64,000 nucleotides of DNA from Orbilia blumenaviensis (Eukaryota > Ascomycota > Orbiliomycetes > Orbiliales > Orbiliaceae). The stretch covers positions 1,426,001 through 1,490,000 of the forward strand of contig JAVHNS010000003.1 of the NCBI GenBank assembly GCA_036872755.1. Direction: 5' to 3'. The translations under genes and the position numbers were made by a program. Positions 1-10,691 of this stretch are shown piece after piece; positions within the stretch are counted from its first letter, which is position 1; every line of letters starts with the position of its first letter. The notes under the pieces were generated by a model. It worked only from the letters and a program-made list of their open reading frames with translations. It was not told the origin of the DNA and searched no databases.

Positions 1-2
1 CA

Positions 3-698
3 AGCTATGGGAACTTTCTCAAGTTCAAGCTCGTCAATGAAACGGAGCGATTTACAAAGAATATGACCATAACGGGAGCAATTAATTACCTACTCGAAAC
101 CTCAGAACCCTGGTTCCGAGATCAAGTCTTAGGCAGTTATTCCCATGGTGTCGCTTCATCGATTCCTGAAGCAAAGGAAAACGAGGCGGACCCGAGGAAA
201 TGGATTAATCCGCTCGAGGTCCCTCTGCCATATGCACCAAGCATGAAGATATATTGTTTTTACGGTGTCGGCAAGGGTACCGAAAGAAGTTACTACTATG
301 TGCAAAACCCTCTGAACGATAGTACAATACAATCGACAATAGACCCGACGGTAAATATAGCGGAGGAGGGAACCGATCATGGGGTGATGACGGGTGAGGG
401 CGATGGGACCGTTTCCCTGCTCAGCATGGGATTCATGTGTTCGAAAGGATGGAAAATGAAACGATTTAACCCTGCGAAGATCCCGATCAAGACGTTTGAA
501 ATGCTCCACGAACCGCAGACTTTCGACATGCGAGGAGGCCCTAATACCGCTGATCATGTTGACATTTTGGGAAGACAGCAATTGAACGAACTGATATTGC
601 GGGTCGCCGCGGGAAAAGGCGACTCTATACCCGAAAAGAAAATCTCGAACATTGACCTGTATGCTTCTCGAATCGACCTCGGAGGGATGGAAGAGTAG
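3..698 (+). CDS. LRO1: Phospholipid:diacylglycerol acyltransferase, C-terminal part
   Basis: The gene enters from the left edge, so only the last 231 codons are visible (frame starts at base 3, TAG at 696-698). PDAT enzymes move an acyl group from a phospholipid to diacylglycerol, making triacylglycerol at the ER membrane and lipid droplets. Visible family marks are YGNFLKFK near the edge, the block GEGDGTVSLLSMGF holding the catalytic Asp, and GGPNTADHVDILG holding the catalytic His of the LCAT/PDAT triad. The nucleophile Ser and the N-terminal membrane anchor lie outside the window. No intron is seen in this part. The identification is firm; the symbol follows the yeast orthologue. Confidence 0.93.
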   Translation, partial: SYGNFLKFKLVNETERFTKNMTITGAINYLLETSEPWFRDQVLGSYSHGVASSIPEAKENEADPRKWINPLEVPLPYAPSMKIYCFYGVGKGTERSYYYVQNPLNDSTIQSTIDPTVNIAEEGTDHGVMTGEGDGTVSLLSMGFMCSKGWKMKRFNPAKIPIKTFEMLHEPQTFDMRGGPNTADHVDILGRQQLNELILRVAAGKGDSIPEKKISNIDLYASRIDLGGMEE

Positions 699-2789
699 GT
701 ATTTTGTTGAATTTTCCCTGTTTTTTCTTTCCTTGGGTTATATGCGCTATTTCTTAGAAACACCTGCTTGACTGAGCATGGTAGGGTCGAATCAAGGATA
801 GATTTTTTAATCGGAATTTTTAATCTTGGACGGCAGAAACTTTTGTACATGTATATACTACCTGCTATTTCCTGATCTGGTCGTGATTAGCTCTTCTTCC
901 TTCTTCTCTTCTTTCCTTCTTTAATTATTTATTTTTACTTCTTTTTTATATTTTTATTGTTTCTTTGCTGGCTTCTAGAATTAAGCATGAGCATCGAATG
1001 CACAGGGCTTCGTTTGTGGTATTTGTGGGTTTTTTATCTCGGATCGAGACAAAGGCTGGAAAAATAATCGAGATCCTGCTAGCTTACTTGCATGTGCGTG
1101 TCTGTCGGCGCCGACTGAGCCCAGAAAAGATCGCATGAAAAAAAAAAAGGAGGCCGACAAGATTTTGAGGACTAATTTCTTTTAGTACTGCAGCTGACGG
1201 TTAAAGAAAATTACATTTTAAACAATGGTATTATTAAAGGGTAATGCGGGAAGATATAAAAAAATACGTAAAGGAAACCCGAACAAACTGTCAATGTAAA
1301 TAAGTTTAAGGGGGAGCTCTAGAGATAGATATTTTAGCTTCGTCGAGCTAGTCCCGTCGGTAGGGACTAAGACAGGCTTCTCTGCCTCTTCCGCGCTGCA
1401 ACTGCTCGAATGCGAGTTAATGTTATAGCAGACTTCCGTCTCCGGTGGTTGTTTTTTATTATTATCCCCAATCAGCTGACTGGTCAAGTATGGCTGGTAC
1501 CTGTGCCTGTGCAGTAGCTACCTAGGTAAGTGTGTAGAGGTGCGTTTATGCTGCTGGGTAGGTATGTACCGGTCGAGTACGAGTCGAATCGAGTCGAGCG
1601 GGATCAGATATATACCCAGAAAGCCCTCGAGCCAGCCTGCCCGCTCGACGACGACACTTACTCCTTCCCCCGCCTCCTATTGGCATTTTATATAGGGCAG
1701 CTGGATTCGAACATCAGATTTAGCTTTTCGGACTCGATTCGAATTCTCCACCCGGGCCTGGATTTTGTTATCTGCGGCATTATTGATATCATTCCGGCCG
1801 GGGCCAACTCCACCGCACTGTCACTGCACTACCAGGTACCGCACAACTGTCAAAGGAAAGAAAGTATCGGATCACTAAGTGGCTATCAGCCTCTCGCCTT
1901 TACCTTGGGGGTTGCTTTGTCTTGCCGGAGTCGAGAAAGGATCAGACGATTTTTTTTTATTATTTTTTTTATATCATTATCATTATTATCATTATCAATC
2001 TCCTCACCTATTCTCTTTTTTTATAATTTTTTTTTTTTTTTTTTCGTCCGGTCTAAAAAAAGATAGAGGGATATACATTGGTATTTCTGATACATACATC
2101 GGACTTACTATACCGTACATACATCCAAGACATCCCAGAAGCAGTACGACGTCCGTCCATACCGTACTGTCTCTAACCAGGCACCTTCGTCATCATAGCA
2201 CAGGCTCTGGCGCTGCTGGCTTGAGCCTATTTTTCTTTTCTTTTCTTTTCTTCTTCCTCGGAAGATCCAAGTGCCAACCCAACGTTTGGAAAAAAAAAAA
2301 AAAAAAAAGCTCCTAGTACGAGGACTCGCAACTTAACTTAGCTCAACTGCAACTGAAGCTAGCGTGAGGAGTCCGACTAAGGAAATTGCGATACATAGCC
2401 CAAAGCAAGCAGCTTTTCTTTCTTTCTTGTCTTGGAAGTCAGTCTTGCGGAGTCGAATCCAAGGTCTTTCCTGCAAGAGATCCGGCAACCAGCGTCGTTC
2501 CAACGATCCAGCTCGATTCTGACTAAAAACGGGCTGGCCAGCACATGGTATCGGAAACGGAGTAGCACCAAGTATAGTAGTACACATCTGTTTACTCTGC
2601 TGTACCGTTTCGAAAGAAAGTCTACCTTTTTTGAAAAGAAAAAGTGCACTGCTTGTGGTAGCGGAAGTGGTAGTAGTCGGAACCTAGGTAGTAAACGAAG
2701 TAGCTGGTTTCGGTCAGCCTTCGAAAGACAATCGAATCACCGCGCGGTACTGCAGGGTTGAGCTTGAAGCCATCCATCCATCATCGGTT

Positions 2790-2826
2790 CATCATCACCA
2801 CCATCATCATCATCATCATCATCACA
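2790..2826. repeat. CAT/ATC microsatellite
   Basis: An imperfect trinucleotide repeat of CAT/ATC units in the intergenic region upstream of the RfeG-like gene. It is directly visible and is likely length-polymorphic. Confidence 0.9.
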
Positions 2827-3107
2827 CATCCGGCCCTGCCACCCCTCCCTGCACTGCATATTTGCGTACATAGATACATACATACCATACCATACTTCTA
2901 AGTTAGTACCTACTCCTCACTTAGCTTGGTACTAAGTAAGGTAGTGCTTCCTTACATTACTTCTTGCTTAACTCACGATATCCGAATTAATCGAAATCGA
3001 ATCCCCACCAACACATTTTGGGAGTGCCGGCGGGCTGGTTACTTTGGTGCTTTACACTTAGCAGTTACTGGCCGGGAGTACAATCAATACTATCAAAACA
3101 CCATCAC

Positions 3108-3162
3108 GGAAAAGAAAAAAAAGAAAAGAAAGAGAAAGAGAGAGGGAGAGGGAGAGGGAGAG
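3108..3162. repeat. Purine-only tract (GGGAGA/GAAA)
   Basis: About 55 bases made only of A and G on the plus strand, passing from A-rich (GAAAA units) to GGGAGA units. Such polypurine mirror-like tracts can adopt non-B DNA; no function can be read from sequence. Confidence 0.85.
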
Positions 3163-3709
3163 TTCTAAAGTACTAAAGTTCTACTACTACCACTACCACT
3201 GCTATACTACCTGCTACTGCTACTGCCACTACTCGTACTCGACCTTACATAACACTACATTACATTACATTGCTGTCACCCTACCTGACGCTGACAAAAT
3301 CGATCGAATCGGGAAATCAGAGGGAACCTCTGGAACGACGCCGCCAACCTATTAGCTTCAGTTTCCCTCATCGCCTTGCTTGGACTGGCCCTCTTCTTTA
3401 CCACTCGACGACGTTGTATCACCCCGTCCCTTCGATTCGATTCCCCCCCTCACTGTGCCCAGCTAGCAAAACAAACCAATAGCATCGCACTTAGCACTTG
3501 CCCATTTCTATCGCAAGATCCCGTGCACCCATTCATTACTCTGATCCAACTTCCTAGCCTGAGCGAGGAAGCCAAAAGGCAGCTACCTCTTGCACTGTCA
3601 CATCTCACACATCTAGCATCTCGTCAGGAGCAATTTTTTTTGGAGCCAAGCAAAAAAGCAGAGGTACGGTACATCCATACTGCATTCATCCAGGCTGCAT
3701 CCAGAACTG

Positions 3710-3798
3710 CATCCATCCATCCATACAATCCCAATATACATACATCCATACACACACACACATACATCCATCCATCCATACAGACATACAGACATACC
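3710..3798. repeat. CCAT/CATA/CAGA tetranucleotide repeat region
   Basis: Interrupted runs of CATC, CACA, CATA and GACATA units. A shorter block of the same CCAT unit recurs at 3961-3980. The open frames crossing it (HTYIHPSIQ-like) are repeat translations, not genes. Confidence 0.85.
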
Positions 3799-3852
3799 AC
3801 AGAAGCATTATTAGCAGCCGTTCGAACTTCCAGTCCAGTCACCGCTGCACGG

Positions 3853-3922
3853 CGTGTGCTTGTGCTTGTGCGTGTGAGTGTGTGAGTGTGTGAGTGAGCG
3901 AGCGAGTGAGTGAATGAGTGTG
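3853..3922. repeat. GTGT/GAGT repeat
   Basis: Degenerate run of GTGCTT, GTGTGA and GAGTGA units, purine-pyrimidine alternating in part. It is directly visible in the upstream region of the RfeG-like gene. Confidence 0.8.
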
Positions 3923-4614
3923 CCTGTCTGTACTGTCTGCTTGTCTGCTTGTTTCTGTCCGTCCATCCATCCATCCATCCTTCAATCGGTCAGCCAACCC
4001 TGGCCGTTCCATTGTCGAGAACCATATTGTCTTGTACAATACAAACCAAACAAGCATCAGCAACCCAGACCAGTACCACTTTCTCTCTGCCTGGTTGACT
4101 AGGTCCGCTTGTCTCGTTGGAGTTTGTGCTAGCAGCAACCGCACCTTTCCTGTTCGTCTGTTTGGTGCAAATCAAAAGCAGGGCCAGCTGTCTTGCCGCC
4201 GTCAATTTTTTCCCTCTCCAAGCGTCACTGCACTTTCCATTTGCCTTCGATAAATTGTCTTCGCTGGGCTCCGACATTTCTTCTCTTCCACCATCCAACC
4301 TCCGTCTCCGTTGGGCGTGACCTTTCTTTTCTCTTTCACCAAAATCTTTAAGAGCCTCCAGCTCCATTCTGTTCTATCTCTGGTCTGTTGGTTGACACAC
4401 GCATCCCAGCTCCACTTTCCACTGGTCCCGAAACATATCTGGGCGGACGCTTTGAAGGGCAGCAGCGGATGAGATATTCAAAACGACTGGCTCTCTCTTT
4501 TTTACTGGACTGGAAAGTTTTGCCGCTTTTCGCCACTCTCCTTTGAGGACCCTTTCGCCTGGACCGCTTGATATATTCCAACCATTCTTTCAATCCAACC
4601 CTTGGGCTCTCTTC

Positions 4615-4680
4615 TGGACTCGGACTCGGACGCGGACTTGAGACTTGGGACTTGGGACTTGGGACTTGGACCTGGACTTT
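4615..4680. repeat. GGACTYG heptamer-like tandem repeat
   Basis: A short array of GGACTCG then GGACTTG units (consecutive GGGACTT copies at about 4643-4670), some 310-380 bases upstream of the RfeG-like start codon. It may lie in the 5' leader. The regular 7-base spacing is clear by eye. Confidence 0.8.
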
Positions 4681-4992
4681 CCACCTACAGCTTTGGTTCT
4701 TCTGACAGCAACACACAGCCGCACCCTCCTCACAATTGGATTATCTCCACTGGGATCTCGACGACTCTTTTTTTTTTCTTTCTTCTGGATCTGGACCTGG
4801 GTTTTGCTGGATCTCAACCTCGACTTACCCTTATCTGTGCGTCTAGATATAACATATAGCTTACCGTGTTTTTGTGTGACTGGCCAAATACCACACCTTT
4901 TGATCCTATCCAGGGGTAGCAGTATACTATAGCTTGTTCCGCTAAATAGCCGTCGTCGTCAGCAGCAGCAGCAGGTGAGACTACTTAGCAGG

Positions 4993-6515
4993 ATGGGCGA
5001 CCCGTATCGTTCATACCGCCCTCCTCGCGGTGAACCGCGGTATGATTACCCTGATGAATACGAATATCCACCTTATCCCACACGAGGTGGTACCCAGGAG
5101 CCTGTCTATGACCGAGCATATGGAGATCCATACGCTCGAGAATCTGGCTACGACCCGATGCCGCCCGCTCCTAGACCTGGTGCTCCTCGTGGCGACTATC
5201 GTGCTCCTCGTGGTGATTACAGACCACCTCCAATCAGAGCCGAGCCGGATTATAGTCGACGGGGCGGTCGAGATTATGTACCCCCTGCTCCTCGTGCCGG
5301 AGACCCATACACAAATCCAGCTTACTACCCGCCTGAGGATCGTGCTCATAGGGCTCCACCACCACCTAGGGATGCCTATGAGCGAGGATATCCACCAGAA
5401 CCTGGCTATCGGGATGATGGTAGATACAGGAGGCGGAGAGACGACGAGTATGAGGTACCGCCACATACCCGGGAGTACGATTATAACTACGAGCCAGAAC
5501 CTCCAGCCTCACAAAGGAGGCCAGCGCCCCCGATTGACTACAGGGCTGGTGCTCCTGCTGCCTATGAAGTTGAACCGGTGCGACGACGTCCTCAAAGGGA
5601 TCCTGCTCCTGGATTATCGTCGTCAATGCCTTCGCGACCGTCACCTGAAAGTGGGGATGACGAGTTCACACTTCCCGCAGAAGGAATTAAAAAAGAAGTT
5701 TTGCAGAAATATATCACACGGTTCCTTGGTAATGACGCTGTCTCGAGGGGACCGATGAAAGAAGGCGATGTATGCATGCTGTTAATCTGATTCTTTTTCC
5801 TTTTTCCTATTTCCTATTCTCCCTTCTCCTCTCTCTCTCTCTTACGGCCTGTCAGCTAATTCGATAACACTCACTGCAGATTCTTGTGTACAAATATCTC
5901 GCATATCGCCAGTTCACAACAGTATGTATCTACGTCCTGTGGAGCCGTCCGTTGCCCACCTACTAACATCAATCCCTTCCTAAGGAGCAAATTCGGGACT
6001 TAAAACGAATGTCGGACCTATCTGAACCTGGCTGTAAGTATACGTTTTTATCCTGAACAAACCATATATGGAAGAGGAGGACCTTGGTTTCCCGTATTGC
6101 CGTCGTGAAATATTCCCCTCCCTTTCCACCCTCCTTCCGAAATCAACCTACCCAAAGCCACACACATATATTCAACATCTTGACCCCCTTCGAATTCGAT
6201 ATAGATGCCCGAGGTATGGACACGCGAGCAAGAGAACCACCAGGAGCAGTCATCGCCACATCATCGTCAAGGCCATCCGGTCGCAGGAATACAGACGAAG
6301 ACTCCATGATGACAGAACCGGTAATACCCAGGGATGAATACGTCTATACTGCTGGCAACCAGGGGACTCGAGCTCCAGCTCGTGAAATCCGTGCTGGACG
6401 GTCACCACACGACCCACCATACAGCACTTCATATCATGACCCCGCCCGACACGGACGTCAACCGATAGAAGCCTCCGCAATGCGTCAGGACGACGACGAT
6501 GAAATGGAAGATTAG
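4993..6515 (+). CDS. RfeG-like Tyr/Pro/Arg-rich fungal protein
   Basis: Four exons: 4993-5769, 5880-5921, 5985-6033 and 6205-6515, all with GT-AG introns and matching phase, give 392 residues. Residues 1-225 are disordered and dominated by Y, P, R, D and G with repeats such as APRGDYR. A short folded block follows (LPAEGIKKEVLQKYITRFLG, then ILVYKYLAYRQFTT and EQIRDLKRMSDLSE across the small exons). It resembles the conserved block of fungal proteins annotated as transcription factor RfeG. The tail is disordered and ends in an acidic DDDDEMED. The biochemical role of the family is not established, so transcription factor is only a label. Start: the first in-frame ATG, 4993; the codon 18 bases upstream (4975) is GTG. 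The splice model is well supported by phase continuity. Confidence 0.8.
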
Positions 6516-9500
6516 ATTTCATCGTGGGTGCCTGCAATGCCATAACTCTGGTTGGGTTTCACTATTCCCGAGGATGTCCGACTTTCTTCATGGATCTTGA
6601 CTTCGCCAACTTGGCTCCTCCCTGCACGCTTTTTCTATGTTCGACGGCCTGCAACACATCCTCACCGACTCCTTATGGACCAATTCTCTACTACCTTGGG
6701 TTATTCTTTGCCTCTCAACTATATCATTTCCGAACTACATTTGGCTCTTTACGACATCTATGTACATATGCAACACGCACTGGATCGGGCGCCTATACAT
6801 TATTGTATTCTTGTTTTCGAAAATTATAGGATAGCACCTTTTCCTGGATACGATTTATTGGATTCGACACCTGGAGCGACCTGGAAAAAGTTTTCCCTGG
6901 ATTCTGTATTTCTAGACACTTGGAGATCTCGACAAGGACTCATCTTTAACATGTGGATCTTGTCGACTTAGCCCTGGGAGGCTTTCGGTCTGATGAATCT
7001 TCCCTGGATATTCGCTGGTTTTCTTAAAAGGCCATTTATATATCGCCGACTTTGGTTTTAGGACCCTACCGCCGACACCTGGGAATTCGTTATCTGCCTG
7101 GACCCCCGGAGCCATATCCAATAATAAAAAATATCCTGTAATCCCCTTGACTTTGGACCTGTTTCGTCAAAAAATAAATAAAGTCGCGCATCTTTGTCAC
7201 CCCATCTACAGCCATTTTTCCAAAAAAAAACCCACACCTTTGTAGCATTGAACTGGTTTCCTCTTCTTCCATCCTTCCTGGCATATACATACCCTCCCTT
7301 TCTCTTCTTGGACATATTGAAACTGCACGCAGACACCCTCCTACACACGCAAAAAATTTTGGACCACCTTTCAATCTCCGGATACGATCATGTGTGTATG
7401 ATGTAACGAGATTCATTTTTTTCTTTTCTCATTTGCTGTTTCTCTCTTATGTTATGTTTCCTGCCGGGTCTCTAGGGGATTTTCTTTACGGGGTAAAATC
7501 AACGAGAAAGAGAGCGAGAGAGAGAAACTGAGCCTCTTCCATTCTAACTGGTATTTCACATGGGCCTCGATCTCGTCTCCTTTCCCTTCTTCCTATATTT
7601 TCTTTCATTTCTTATTATACTTTTCTAACAAAAAACATGAAGAGCGTAATCTCTAATCCCACGACCAAGTTCCCTTGCCTACTTGTTGTTTCAAACTCTC
7701 TATCCTCTTCTTCTTTCGCTATTCCCGTGCTGTCTTTTCTTTTTGAATGCACCAGTTTCCCGTATGTTGCTTTTGCATGCACAACTGAGTTTAGATATAT
7801 TACGGCTGAAGGCGTTCACAAGTGCTCTGCTGCTGTGTTCAAAGTATTCTTTCTTTCTTTCTCCTTTTTACTATTCTGTCAAATCAATCGAATCTGTTGT
7901 CTAGCTGTCCCTTCCTTTTTTTTCTCTCCCGTTCTATTCTATTCTGTTGTGCACCTCAAATATTTCTACTCGTTTTTTTGTCAAAGTTAGCAGTATATTT
8001 CCCCCCTATTGCCAAATCGACCAAATGATGAAATTCAAATTTATTTTTACTCGAGTTAGCCCTTTATATTCGTACTTCTGTAGCGCTGTAGTCCCTCCCA
8101 ACTTCCCTTCTTTTGCCATATATTACACACAAAGGATTATGAACAACTTCACGATCGTTTTTCTTCTTTTTTGCTATCGATTTTTTTTTTTAGCCCGCCC
8201 CTATATTTTATACTGGTGAGATGTCGTATTATTTCTTCTGTTTTCTTCTTCTTCTTTTTTTTTTAAGCCTCAAGTTTATACACACTTTCCGCATCATGGG
8301 AGGTCCTTTTTTTCCCTCTTTCGTGAAGGAGGAAAAGTCCATATATACACACGCGCGTATACGATATTGATACGTATACGCCAGCAACTCTCTTTCTTTC
8401 GTCTGTGTAAGCACATGTATCAGGCCTACTACTGTCATTTCCCCAATCCAATAATTATAAGCTGGACCATAGTATAGAATTCAAAATCATTCTGATGAAC
8501 CAAATAGCCGTACACTCCACCTCAGCCCACGAAAATAACAAATAAAACCAATAGCTCACGATAATATCATAAAATATTTAAACAGGGCCAAGGATTTAAA
8601 ATTTTTTCCCTATTTTATTCTATTCCCAACAAGAAAAACGACCCGAAGAGACTTTAAAAAAATTGGTAATTTAAAAAAGTAGAGAGGCCGGGAAGAGCCA
8701 TAAAGGAAAAAAGTTCTAGATCTCGGAAGACAATCCCTTTCCCTCATAATTCGACAGAAAAACAGGTGATACGTCACACCACGAAAAAGGATGTCTCAAA
8801 GGTAATGCGGGTGTGTGCACGAAAATTCGAAAATTCGAAAGACTAAAAAAAAAAAAAAAAAAAAAGAGAAGAGAGAGAGAGAGTTATATTTACAAAGTAT
8901 AGTTACCTTAGTAATTAAAGGTCCTACGATGTATGGGATGATATCATATAAGTACCACGCCACTAGCACCTACCAAATTTTCTTAGTCGAGACGCATGGG
9001 AGCGGGAAAAGGTATTATCCCCGGAAATCAAATCTGTTCCAATCCTTGATCCATTCTGTTGAAAAGAAAAAAAAGGCTGCTGCTGCTACTATGTACTTTA
9101 AGTAGTCTGATAAAAAAAACATACAAAGGGAGATACCAATTCCTCCCGTCCGATAGACGCAAAAATAGGAAAAGCATAGACACCAGTAATCAAAAAGACA
9201 AAAGTAATCGATAATAAAAGATAAAAAAACTCCACTGGCTGTTCTTCCTAATCCCTCCAGAAGCCTTATAATCTCTCCTGAGGAAATCTTTTATAAAAAG
9301 ATATTTGTGGAGACTTTCCTGTAACCGTTAACGAGAGACATCAGGATTCTTTGTATTTTTGGCTTGCGCATGCTTGATTGTTATAAAAAAATCCCATAAT
9401 TGATGTTTTTGGCTTCCCGATGTTTACTCCCGCTGTAAAAAGAACTCCACCCGTATCCAATTTTGCTTCATGCCCTTCCTAGGGCAAGCCTTTCACCCCC

Positions 9501-9545
9501 GTTTTGGTTTTACAATAGACAAATATCAATAAGAGGCGAATCAAT
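6516..9545. other. Convergent intergenic region, no gene recognised
   Basis: Three kilobases between two convergent genes. About 7400-8320 is T/C-rich on the plus strand and about 8480-9480 is A-rich, a mirror-like switch of composition. Open frames here are short and translate into F/S/L or K-rich strings. The outer parts are presumably long 3' UTRs of the two flanking genes. No RNA gene was recognised. Confidence 0.6.
8845..8865. repeat. A21 homopolymer
   Basis: Run of 21 A followed by a GAGA tract, in the A-rich half of the convergent intergenic region. Confidence 0.9.
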
Positions 9546-10691
9546 TTACTTTTGTTGATTCTCAGTGTAGACTGGGAGGTCATCCCTATACTCTTCAGTC
9601 TCAAGTCGGGCCTCTTCCTCCTTGGACATAAGACCTTGTTCCTCATCATCTTCTGGGACAGCCTGCCTGCGCTTGCAAGTGCGTCCCTTGATGAACAGCC
9701 AAGAGACAACAGCAACGTGGACAGCAGTGCTAACGATGAGAGTGAAGAACAAACCAATGGTGATGGTGATGGCAGCGATGACAAGACAGGCGAGGATGAG
9801 ACGGATGACCAGACCAACCCAGTTGAACCATTTCCAGTGTGGGTGTTCCTTAACATCCTTCTCCTGGGCCTTCTCGGTCTGCTTGTGGGACTTGTGGGAC
9901 CCGTGGTGACCGTGGTGTGGGGGTGGTAGCTCAGTGGCGACGGCGTGAGCTGGACGCTCAACCTTCTTGCCCTTGCACTTGGGACGTGGGGATCCCTTGA
10001 TTCGCTGAGCCATGCTGTTAATGCTATCGTAGATGTATGCCTTCCAGCGGCAGAGGAGGTTATCCTTGCACATGACGGAGCTAGCTTCGGCGGCTGTTGG
10101 AGGACGAACGCCAACTTCACCGATAAAGACCTCACCCTTCTCATTCTGGAAGACTGGGAATTCAAGGATTTCCATAGTGGCCATGGTCTTGAAACCAGAG
10201 ACGGCAAGGACGTGAAGGCGAAGGCGGGAGAGACCGGATGTCTCGGTTTCGATGAAAAGGTCAATATCGATTGGGACACTGACTTCGCGACCGTCCTTTA
10301 GAGACTGCTGGATAACATGGAAAGGCATCTTGCCCTTCGCAGCGTAGATAACTGGGAACATGGGGGCATCATTAAGCTTGATGATGTCCCTCTGGACAGC
10401 ATCTAGGGATAATGTGAGGCGAAGGTTGTTGGGAGTGTTATCGAAGGCATCTTTCTCGCCCTTCTTTGGGAACGGGCAGGACTCGCATGGGATTTCGAGA
10501 GTTTGCCGGATCTGGCTAACAGCATATTGCTCTGGTGTGAGACCGTGGGTGTCGACCTTTGGTCTTTCGGCCTTGGCTGGAATCGGCTTGACCTTGTAGA
10601 TATCGGTGTTAAGCGAGTCCGACGGCGGGATGAGGATAGCCAGGGAGCCGGCTCCCAGGGCGAGGATCGTGGAGAGTTGCAGGAGACGCAT
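9546..10691 (-). CDS. Fungal secretory-pathway membrane protein of unknown function (DUF7728-like)
   Basis: Single exon, 381 residues, ATG at 10691 and TAA at 9546-9548. The N-terminus (MRLLQLSTILALGAGSLAIL) is a typical signal peptide. A luminal region follows with a CESCPFP motif and a mixed alpha/beta character, then an MCKDNLLCRWKAYIYDSI segment and a His-rich linker (PPPHHGHHGSH) near residue 257. A long hydrophobic stretch of about 45 residues (about 292-335) could form one or two membrane spans. The tail is charged and acidic (PEDDEEQGLMSKEEEARLE), probably cytosolic. From memory this fits a fungal-only family of unknown function (DUF7728). The topology and the paired-Cys motif suggest an ER/Golgi protein with a disulfide; that is inference. 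Confidence 0.75.
   Translation of the reverse strand: MRLLQLSTILALGAGSLAILIPPSDSLNTDIYKVKPIPAKAERPKVDTHGLTPEQYAVSQIRQTLEIPCESCPFPKKGEKDAFDNTPNNLRLTLSLDAVQRDIIKLNDAPMFPVIYAAKGKMPFHVIQQSLKDGREVSVPIDIDLFIETETSGLSRLRLHVLAVSGFKTMATMEILEFPVFQNEKGEVFIGEVGVRPPTAAEASSVMCKDNLLCRWKAYIYDSINSMAQRIKGSPRPKCKGKKVERPAHAVATELPPPHHGHHGSHKSHKQTEKAQEKDVKEHPHWKWFNWVGLVIRLILACLVIAAITITIGLFFTLIVSTAVHVAVVSWLFIKGRTCKRRQAVPEDDEEQGLMSKEEEARLETEEYRDDLPVYTENQQK

Larger units (their letters stand above)
699..4992. other. Long intergenic region, no gene recognised
   Basis: These 4.3 kb separate the PDAT gene from the RfeG-like gene, both on the plus strand. The first few hundred bases should be the PDAT 3' UTR. The rest is rich in T runs, A runs and short tandem repeats, listed separately between 2790 and 4680. 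Several frames are open for 100-180 codons, but their translations are repeat-derived (F, S, HT and MDGW runs), match no family I recognise and lack splice-consistent partners. The last part probably carries the promoter and 5' leader of the gene starting at 4993. Confidence 0.6.

Noticed and set aside
1700..1720. B-box-like GTTCGAATCC on the minus strand
   Set aside because: No A box or acceptor stem lies at the proper distance.
1530..2066. Open frame of 178 codons upstream of the RfeG-like gene
   Set aside because: The first codon is GTG, the second half translates a T-rich tract, and no family similarity is visible.
5030..5758. Overlapping plus-strand frame of 242 codons inside the RfeG-like gene
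   Set aside because: It arises from the repetitive Tyr/Pro/Arg codons of the true frame; it does not splice on and has no recognisable domain.
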